DNA of 24,851 nucleotides, from the NCBI GenBank assembly GCA_032718475.1, contig JAUCBJ010000094.1, forward strand, positions 1 through 24,851, given 5' to 3'. The position numbers and the translations under genes were made by a program. The DNA comes from Nemertoderma westbladi (lineage: Eukaryota > Xenacoelomorpha > Nemertodermatida > Nemertodermatidae). Below the pieces are notes generated by a model. The model was not told where the DNA came from, did not search any database, and worked only from the letters and a program-made list of their open reading frames with translations. Positions within the stretch are counted from its first letter, which is position 1; each line of letters starts with the position of its first letter. Shown piece after piece: positions 17,896 to 24,851 of the stretch.

Positions 17896-19926
17896 CCTCA
17901 TCCGCGCACCTCTCGAACCAATCTTAATAAGTTGGAGGCAGAAATCAAGCAAATCGAAATAGACCTCTATCTGTCTTCTGTCTATCAAACGCGCGATGAT
18001 GAAAGGAGGTCGGAGGAAAAAAATGCTGTATCTAAAATTAAGTCGAACCCCAAATACTTCTTCTCATACGCCAACCGAAAGCGCAAAGACAGAGTTGGTG
18101 TTGGACCACTAATTGTGAATGGTGAATTAGTCTCCGACAATAAAGGAATGTGTGAGACACTACAGAATCAATATGTCTCTATGTTTTCGACTCCAGTGGC
18201 GGATCCAGTTGTTCCAGACCCGATACTCACAACAGATGGTGATGTGCGTCTCTGTCAAATCAAACTGACAACGAATCTCATCGGGAAAGCGATTGATGAA
18301 CTACGCTCAAACTCCGCTGCTGGCCCTGATGGAGTCCCATCACTTTTATTAAAGAAATGCAAAGAAGAATGAAGAACTTCTCAAACCACTCTTCGTCATC
18401 TTTGATAAATCCTTGTCATCCGGGGCCCTACTAACATCTATGAAATTGTGCGAAATAACGCCGATATTCAAGAAGGGCCTTCGATCAGATCTGCACAACT
18501 ACCATACCGGCCGGTATCTTTGACTTCCCACATATCCAAAATATCCAAAATATTAGAAAGAATTGTCCGAGATTCACTTGAAGACTACCTAGAATCCAAC
18601 AACCTATTAAACAAAGGACAGCATGGCTTCCGGAGAGGTCGCTCATGCCTGCTCATTGAGCTCATTGACCATTACGCGAATATCATCGATCACTTATCAA
18701 AAGGAGATGGTATTGATGTAGTCTATTTGGATTTCTCCAAAGCATTTGACAAAGTGGATCATGGTTCACTTATGCGAAAGATCCGTGCCATCGGAATTGG
18801 TGGGCAGCTCGGGTGCTGGTTGTGGAACTTTCTCTCGAACAGGAAGCAACGAGTAGTTCTGAACGGAGCGAACTCAACCTGGAAAGACATTATAAGTGGA
18901 GTTATTCAAGGTTCGGTGCTAGGACCTCTCCTTTTTATCATTCTGATGAATGACATCGACCTCGACCATAATACAACAAATAAAATAACTTCCTTTGCCG
19001 ATGATACCAGGGTGTCGGGTCCAGTTACATCATCAACCACGGATAATAAAATCCAAGAAGACCTTGCCACGATATACAACTGGGCCGATAACAATGGCAT
19101 GGAACTGCATGGTGATAAATTCGAGCGCCTGCGCTATACACCAACACAGAACCACAGCCTGGACCGGGGTGTAAACTATACGTTTATAAACAGAGACACT
19201 GGGGGTAATGAAACTATAATAGTCAAGGAAGATGTAAAGGACCTTGGAATCAACATGAGCCATACTGGCAATTTCAAGATCCACATTGAAAGCACATGTT
19301 GAGACGCTAGGCAACTATGTGGCTGGATTATACGTGTTTTCACAATACGCGACCCGCTAACAATGAAAACACTGTTCACATCTTTAGTACGATCTAAACT
19401 CGAGTACTGTTGTCAGCTGTGGCATCCGAACAATAACATACACGAGACTTAAAGAATAGAAGAAGTACAACGATCGCTCACGAGGAGAATCCAAGGAATG
19501 AACGAGCTTAACTACTGGGAACGCCTTAAGCAATTAAAGTTAAACTCGCTGGAACGGCGCAGGGAACGCTACATCGTCATTTACATATGGAAGATATTGG
19601 AAAACCTCGTTCCCAATTTATCAAACAAACCAATCACCCTGAAATCTAGTTTGCGGCGGGGTAGAAACTGCCAGATTCCAACCTTACTACGAAATTGCAA
19701 ATCAAACGTCCACAATCTGCACGAGAATAGCTTGGTGGTGACTGGACCGCAACTATTTAACTCCTTGCCAAAGGAAATACGAGACCTGACTGGCTGCAGT
19801 CTGGAAATATTTAAACTAAAATTAGATACATATCTGAGCGACATTCCAGACCAACCGGGCTGCCGGGGTTACACAGCCTGCAGGAGCGTCCAGTCGAACT
19901 CTCTTTTAAGATTGAATTGTAATTAA
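17896..19926 (+). pseudogene. 5'-truncated LINE reverse transcriptase (CR1/Jockey-type)
   Basis: Begins in the linker upstream of the polymerase (RTNLNKLEAEIKQIE) and continues into the domain. HGFRRGRSC is near 18625. VVYLDFSKAFDKVDH near 18718 holds the first catalytic Asp. GVIQGSVLGPLLF is near 18900, and the SFADD box is at 18991-19005. The thumb and C-terminal part include SKLEYCCQLWHP and YWERLKQLKLNSLERRRERY (19513 on). Breaks: one frameshift near 18370 compensated near 18505, and in-frame stops at 19300-19302 and 19450-19452. The endonuclease is absent. Few lesions over 2 kb suggest it is younger than the other two reverse-transcriptase fragments. The clade is inferred from motifs only. 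Confidence 0.88.
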
Positions 19927-20045
19927 AACAATTTCAATCAACCTTGTTTTTTATCCGATATTTCTTTTTAAACAGAATTACAATCAATCAAATTAACATT
20001 TTTTAAGTATAATATGTATTTTATTGTATTGTATATTTTATTTGG
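19927..20045 (+). other. Probable LINE 3' untranslated region
   Basis: AT-rich sequence after the final stop, ending in a TTTATTGTATTGTATATTTTATTT stretch (20020-20043) that may be the short 3' repeat of this element. The exact 3' junction is not defined. Confidence 0.45.
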
Positions 20046-20151
20046 TGCGCTCGTCGAGTTCTCCGTGGTAGAGCTGATTTTCACTTCTAATGAATACCTA
20101 AAACCATTTCAATAAACAATAAACGCACTTTGACTTCTAATATTTTGCACA

Positions 20152-20248
20152 GATTACCGCGCACTTTTGGTGTTTTTCACACAATTCCGCGCACTTTTAT
20201 TTCAATTCCGCGCACTTTTACCGCGCACTATTTCAAAACCGCGCACAA
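20152..20248. repeat. CCGCGCAC(TTTT) short array
   Basis: About five CCGCGCAC cores, several followed by TTTT, are spaced irregularly over 97 bp. They lie just inside the right inverted repeat of the LINE-containing region. Confidence 0.75.
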
Positions 20249-20656
20249 CGCGTTGCGATTTTTGCACTCCATTTGCAGCCTGGGTCACTGATATATAATG
20301 TCCTATATCTGTATAGCTGTACAGGCAGTCCTATGTCTTTAATTATATCTGTATTACACTATTATGTACCGGTATACGTTATTAATATTTAATAGGGAAC
20401 TGGCTGAATATCTATAATTTTAATTTAATTATCTTTGTTGAGTAATAATAATAATACCCGCGGTACGGGGCTTTATATGAGTAAAGTTACTAATATCACT
20501 GTAATTCTGTAATAGTGTAACATATCCCATGTTTCATTAATAATACGGACTGGGCCCTGTGCGCCTAATTGCACCTCAACCCAACCAAACACACCACTCA
20601 GCCACTAGGAACTATTTCAATTTAATTCAATAATGTTCCATTGAAAGAATCCGCGA

Positions 20657-23362
20657 ATGAAGCAAGCTTTTTCAATGTCAAGTATTAAAAATCTCCAGAA
20701 CTGGTGTCGTCAACGAACGGAAAGTTACGAGGATGTTTCCATCACGGATATGACGCGAAGCTGGTCGGATGGGTTGGCGTTCTGCGCCCTTCTCCACTCC
20801 CACCGACCCGACCTCATCGCGTACGACACCCTGGAGAAGCGAAACTGCACCGACAACATGCAACTCGCTTTCGGGATAGCGGAGAAGGACCTCGGGATCC
20901 CTCCGATGTTGGATCCCTCAGATATGCGCGGTTCCCCCGACGAGTTGTGCGTGCTCACCTACGTGTCGCAGTTGTACAACTACTTCGCGGATAATCCCAG
21001 CCTTGACGGGACTGCTGGTGGTGGTCCACCGCTGCTGGGACCCCCGAAACGCAGCAAAACTGAAAGTTTAACTGATGTGCACCAGGCGTCGTCCTCCGGG
21101 GCCCAGCCGCCACGTGTTGTTGGTGCAGTCGCTAAGAAACGTCGGTCCGACTCCTGCTACTGCTGTCAGTGCAAACAGCACGTTTACATTGTGGAAAGGG
21201 TCTACGTGGACAATCGGCTGTATCATCGTACGTGTTTCCGGTGCGACCGGTGCAAGGCGATACACAAGTCGAACAGTTACATCGAAACTGAGCCCGGAAG
21301 GTACGTATGTAAGTCGCACGCGCGGAAGGAGAGACGCGGTTCCAGTCGGACGCTGGCCAACCGCGGCGCGGGTAAACCGGACGAACCGACGGCAACTAGA
21401 ACTAAGACTTTACCTCCTCGGCCCCCCGATAAACCCGGTAGGACGAGACGGAGCGAACCCGGCGAATCCGCTCGGACCAAAACCCGACTGATGAAGTCCC
21501 AGAGCGTAACGGATATCAGTAAATCCGTGGACAGTAAACCGACTAGAGGACATACAGGTCGGCGTAGGTTGTCTGAGTTACCGACTCACCCGTCAGCCCC
21601 CCCAGCTGACCCTCCCACCGAGCCCCCGGCCCCCCTTCCCGGGACCCCGGACCCCCCAGCAGTCCCCCATGAACCCCCGCAACCCCGCCCCAACTCATTG
21701 ATCCCCAGTCACTCGCTCACCGACCTCAGCCCCGGGAGGTCCGCCAAGCAGCCCCCCGAGACGCCGGAGACGCCGGACTTCGGGAAGCCCCGGTGGCGGC
21801 AGGTCCTCGAGAAGTACCAGTTACGGGTCCTCGGGGGATCCCAGAGCCAGCCCTGTACCCCCGGGTGCGGCACCCCCATGGACGGGACGCACCGGGACAT
21901 CTACGGTGGGACAGACAAGGTACCGCTCTTCGGTTCCCCATACTTACCCGACGTCGGTAGTTCCGGTACCGAAACCCACCCCGTAACCTACTGTGCGGAA
22001 CCTGTTCCTCTCTCACAACAGGAATCTGTTCTCCAATCCCAGGAACCTGTTCTCCAATCCCAGGAACCTGTCCTCCAATCCCAGGAACCTATTCTCCTCT
22101 CAAAGGAACCTGTTCTCCAATCCCAGGAGCCTGTTCTCCTCCCAAAGGAACCTGTTCTCCGGTCCCAGGAACCTGTTCCCCAATCCCAGGAACCTGTTCC
22201 CCAATCCCAGGAACCTGTTCTCATCTCAAAGGAACCTGTTCTCCAATCCCAAGAACCTGTTCTCCAATCCCAGGAACCTGTTCTCCAATCCCAGGAAGCT
22301 GTTCTCCAATCCCAGGAACATATTCTTCAATCCCAGGAACCTGTTCTCCAATCCCAGGAACCTGTTCTCCAATCCCAGGAACCTGTTCTCCAATCCCAGG
22401 AACCTTTTCTCCAGTCCCAGGAACCTGTTCTCCAATCCCAGGAACCTTTTCTCCAATCCCAGGAACCTTTTCTCCAATCCCAGGAACCTGTTCTCCAATC
22501 CCAGGAACCTGTTCTCCAATCTCAGGAACCTGTTATCCAATCCCAGGAACCTGTTCTTCTCGCACAGGAACCTGCTCTACACTCCCACGTGGTCTACCGT
22601 CTACGGGAACAGGCCATTAGATCCCAGGAATCTGTTGATTTCTTATCGGACGAGGGCGCGAGTTTATCGAACAGTCTGTCGAACATGTCGGTTCGGGACA
22701 GCGGCGTCGAGTTGGAGTTCGTTGATTCCAACGCCGATCTACATTCGATAGGCAACGCGAACGACCACGCCTCAATCCAACCCCCGAAACACACGCGAAT
22801 TAATCCCTTCCTGAAGGATTCCGAGACTCCTATTGGACATGATAATTACTTTCAGTTTACGTTCACGGCGGACTACGAATCAGACAAATTGGATGGCTCT
22901 GAAGGATTACCGGTGGGCGAGAAGTCGTTGGTGTTGGGTAAGGGGTCTGGTCCGGAGAGCTACAACGGGTCGGATGGGGATCGGGTTGGCGGCAAGCGAC
23001 GCCTACCGAGCAGCGGGCCCCAGACCTGGACGCAGAGCGTGAACGTCCTCAACTCCATCCCGGAGCAGGAGATCAACTCGGAGCTGCTCGAGTTGGAGCA
23101 GCGGTTGAAGGAGTTGGAGCAGCGCGGAGTGGCGGTGGAGGTGGCCTTGCGGCTGCGGATGGAGGAGGTCGCCGCCTCAGAGACCCAAAGGGACGACGAG
23201 CATCCGTGGGAAGAGTGGGTCGATCTCATCAACGCGAAGAATCGACTGATAAGGCGGGAAAACGAATTGTGTTATATGATTCGCCAACAGGAGTTAGAAG
23301 ATACCCATCGAGGCCTGGAGAACCGACTTCGGTATCTCATGTTGTTGGGTAAGTTTCATTGA
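20657..23362 (+). CDS. MICAL-like protein, large exon (CH, LIM, partial bMERB)
   Basis: MICAL-like proteins are endosomal Rab effectors that join Rab8/10/13/35-type GTPases to actin and EHD-dependent tubules. Residues 8-112 form a calponin-homology domain (DGLAFCALLHSHRPDLI, LGIPPMLDPSDM). Residues 169-221 form a LIM zinc-binding domain (Cys169-x2-Cys172, HRTCFRCDRC, YVCKSH). Proline-rich sequence lies around 308-350 and 28 heptads at 448-644. An NPF motif at 716-718 is a likely EHD-binding site. Residues 803-897 hold the first two helices of a bMERB domain (HPWEEWVDLINAKNRLIRRE). No monooxygenase domain is present, which separates it from MICAL proper. An in-frame TGA at 20642 limits the start to Met1 or Met7. 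Coding probably ends at 23348, before a GTAAGT donor; residues 898-901 and the stop would then be intron. Confidence 0.9.
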   Translation: MKQAFSMSSIKNLQNWCRQRTESYEDVSITDMTRSWSDGLAFCALLHSHRPDLIAYDTLEKRNCTDNMQLAFGIAEKDLGIPPMLDPSDMRGSPDELCVLTYVSQLYNYFADNPSLDGTAGGGPPLLGPPKRSKTESLTDVHQASSSGAQPPRVVGAVAKKRRSDSCYCCQCKQHVYIVERVYVDNRLYHRTCFRCDRCKAIHKSNSYIETEPGRYVCKSHARKERRGSSRTLANRGAGKPDEPTATRTKTLPPRPPDKPGRTRRSEPGESARTKTRLMKSQSVTDISKSVDSKPTRGHTGRRRLSELPTHPSAPPADPPTEPPAPLPGTPDPPAVPHEPPQPRPNSLIPSHSLTDLSPGRSAKQPPETPETPDFGKPRWRQVLEKYQLRVLGGSQSQPCTPGCGTPMDGTHRDIYGGTDKVPLFGSPYLPDVGSSGTETHPVTYCAEPVPLSQQESVLQSQEPVLQSQEPVLQSQEPILLSKEPVLQSQEPVLLPKEPVLRSQEPVPQSQEPVPQSQEPVLISKEPVLQSQEPVLQSQEPVLQSQEAVLQSQEHILQSQEPVLQSQEPVLQSQEPVLQSQEPFLQSQEPVLQSQEPFLQSQEPFLQSQEPVLQSQEPVLQSQEPVIQSQEPVLLAQEPALHSHVVYRLREQAIRSQESVDFLSDEGASLSNSLSNMSVRDSGVELEFVDSNADLHSIGNANDHASIQPPKHTRINPFLKDSETPIGHDNYFQFTFTADYESDKLDGSEGLPVGEKSLVLGKGSGPESYNGSDGDRVGGKRRLPSSGPQTWTQSVNVLNSIPEQEINSELLELEQRLKELEQRGVAVEVALRLRMEEVAASETQRDDEHPWEEWVDLINAKNRLIRRENELCYMIRQQELEDTHRGLENRLRYLMLLGKFH
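21998..22588 (+). repeat. 21-bp coding minisatellite (EPVLQSQ heptads, 28 copies)
   Basis: The unit GAACCTGTTCTCCAATCCCAG is repeated in phase, giving 28 heptapeptides of consensus EPVLQSQ, with one extra Gln after the first. Variants cluster early (EPILLSK, EPVLLPK, EPVLISK, EPVPQSQ) while the middle and later units are nearly uniform. That implies recent expansion in the 3' half. It lies between the proline-rich region and the NPF motif. Confidence 0.97.
23349..23354 (+). other. Predicted 5' splice donor GTAAGT
   Basis: The sequence TTGTTGG|GTAAGT matches the consensus donor (exon G before GTAAGT). It falls exactly where the bMERB similarity stops, after the second helix (LRYLMLL). The break would be phase 1. 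The third bMERB helix, normally following at once, is not found in the remaining 1.5 kb. Confidence 0.7.
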
Positions 23363-23423
23363 TTGTCTGTTTTGTACCATTTAGCGGAGTAAAGCGCTCT
23401 TTGGGGTCGTATCACCTCCCCGG

Positions 23424-23669
23424 TTGCGGATAGGGACAACATTTCTTTCACAACTTGTACGACTATATATAATCTGTGTGTATATAAATATGAGTCTGGA
23501 TTATGTTGTGTGTGGTTTATACGATAAGGCTGCCTCTGCTGGCTGCATTTGCAGACGCAACCGCGTCAACCTTTACCGGACATCAGGACATATTGTTACA
23601 CTTTCTATGCTGACATATATTATTTATTTTGTTGCACTTTGTGAACTCTATACTTTACTTACCGGGTAG
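23424..23669. other. Probable intron sequence, no supported gene
   Basis: An 81-codon open frame here has no recognisable domain. If the donor at 23349 is used, this is intronic. Confidence 0.4.
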
Positions 23670-23672
23670 GTG

Positions 23673-23867
23673 TAAAACGCGGATCCGGATTCCAAAATTA
23701 TCAATTAATAGAAAGGAGCAGGTTACAGTGGCACGTTATTTAACCAAAACAATAAACTAAAGTCAATATAACAGGTTATAGTTTTATTTTTGGGAGTTAT
23801 AAAAATGTAAAAAAAAATCGACTTCCGTAGGGACAATGTCAAATGTAGAATCCGGATCCGCGTTTTA
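23673..23867. mobile_element. ~195-bp inverted-repeat (MITE-like) element
   Basis: TAAAACGCGGATCCGGATTC at 23673-23692 is perfectly mirrored at 23848-23867. The interior contains the GGAGCAGGTTACAG and TAACCAAAACAATAAACT block (23700-23762) also found in the TE4 arms. The left flank reads GGGTAGGTG, directly before TAAAA, like the end of the 72-1476 foldback. It is non-coding and probably intronic. Confidence 0.75.
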
Positions 23868-24851
23868 CTCGGACCCTACTTTAGGCCTACCAACTATGGT
23901 AATCACGTACGCAGGTAATAGATGGCCATTTGGTCTCACTTCAATTTCTGCTCGCAGCTCTAGGGATACGGAACTTTCTTGAATTATTTTACCTCAAGGC
24001 CTTAATGTGTCACAGCCCAACCCATTTTGACTAACAACCCTTCCCAGGTTGTCCTGTCGGCATAGTAATTATTCTATATTACCTGGTGCTGTTCTAACAT
24101 ATATCGTGGGAAGTCAGACGAGACTGACAAATAGGCTGCCTTTCTACATCTATGTTGATTGCTTTCATTTGATCTCGGGTATAATTTGTTGGAGTTACTG
24201 CCACACGCAGCGCAGTTCTGTATTAAGACGGCAGAGAGGGATATATCTTTCCAGATATTTCCTTAATCTGAAACTAAACGCAACATATTAAGCCCTAAAC
24301 TTAAATTTTTTGGATAGTTATTGTACATGCATGATATGAGCCGATAGCGGTACTCTACCTAATTTTTAAAACATTCCTGGTTAAGATGGCAGGTGATTAT
24401 TTTCTGATGATTCGTCAATAACTTACCTTAATTGCCCAACGGCTTTCTGTCTCTTTAATGTGACATTTTTGTTGTTTTGAGGGCAGAAATTCACGGTTAA
24501 GCGCTTCCCAACAAGCTCAAACCATTTTACAGACAGTGTTGTCATCACATAAACGTCTTACATTATCGGTACCTACATTACACTACCTACGTACCTTGAT
24601 TACCTGCTGTGGGGGACGGCGTATAATAGTTATTAATGCCTGACATATATTTCCCATTCTAATATTGGCAGTTGAGACCCATTAACCTAATGAGATGCGA
24701 CACCCGGTGGAGTCCAATTCCATTCCGTTTCAGAAACTCGAACACGAATAATTACACATCGCGTTGCTTATTAATTTTCCCTCTCCCTGCCGAGTCCTTT
24801 GGGTTAAAGTAGGAAAGTGTTTTCCCAATTATTGTCTTGATTTAACGAACT
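23868..24851. other. Gene-free 3' stretch (probable intron)
   Basis: Both strands were read for the missing third bMERB helix (Lys-Thr, Glu-rich, Leu-Val pattern) with a preceding AG acceptor, and none was seen. An 80-codon open frame at 24049-24291 is unsupported. No repeats of note. Confidence 0.5.

Larger units (their letters stand above)
17441..20290. mobile_element. Inverted-repeat-bounded region holding a LINE
   Basis: CACTGACCAGGCTGCAAA at 17441-17458 is mirrored by TTTGCAGCCTGGGTCACTG at 20272-20290 (one extra base). Near the ends both sides carry GCGCAC-rich sequence. No matching target duplication was found, so it may be a DNA element invaded by the LINE or two separate copies in opposite orientation. 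Confidence 0.5.

Noticed and set aside
21988-22751. Alternate-frame and antisense frames through the MICAL-like heptad region
   Set aside because: A 21-bp unit keeps every frame open; the CH/LIM/bMERB frame is the only one with recognised domains.
23749-23754. AATAAA as polyadenylation signal for the MICAL-like gene
   Set aside because: It lies in a dispersed repeat block inside a MITE-like element, and the coding domain is incomplete before it.
23363-24851. Search for the missing third bMERB helix exon
   Set aside because: No acceptor followed by a matching Lys/Glu/Leu-rich segment was found on the + strand.

Overview
This is eukaryotic, metazoan DNA. It holds part of an animal-type MICAL-like gene (CH, LIM and start of a bMERB domain), a predicted splice donor, several decayed LINE reverse transcriptases, and many inverted-repeat DNA transposons. 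The AT-rich background, dispersed TAGGCCTA and TACTGTA motifs and very dense, nested elements suggest a marine invertebrate. I cannot name the phylum. No tRNA, rRNA, CRISPR array or bacterial operon was seen.

Layout. 1-1.5 kb: the end of one repeat, then a 1.4-kb foldback element (72-1476) built almost entirely of a 10/20-bp minisatellite that reverses orientation near 970. 1.5-3.7 kb: two broken LINE fragments. 3.7-5.85 kb: no gene, but two strong hairpin-type inverted repeats. 5.86-16.11 kb: a nested stack of inverted-repeat elements. TE1 (5862-16108) encloses TE2 (6791-15148, 8-bp target duplication GTAGTATG). TE2 encloses TE3 (7571-15025), whose body carries a tandem array with a recurring CTCF-like core. 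That array is split by TE4 (8464-14185), a foldback/MULE-like element with arms of about 1.4 kb and a 9-bp target duplication CATGATGTG. TE4 in turn holds a 1068-bp hAT-type element (11229-12296, target duplication ACTGTACA). One TE4 arm keeps an open, exon-like reading frame of unknown function; the other arm has a stop-broken copy. 17.4-20.3 kb: a region bounded by short inverted repeats that contains a 5'-truncated LINE. 20.66-23.35 kb: one GC-rich exon of a MICAL-like gene with 28 tandem heptapeptides. The remainder is non-coding apart from a small inverted-repeat element at 23673-23867.

Function. The only likely host gene is the MICAL-like one, expected to act as a Rab effector linking endosomal membranes to actin. 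Its bMERB domain stops at a GTAAGT donor, so at least one more exon should lie beyond 24851. Everything else is mobile DNA or its debris. The nesting order and target duplications give a relative insertion history: TE1, then TE2, TE3, TE4, then the hAT element. All family names for elements are inferences from termini, target-duplication length and protein motifs read by eye.
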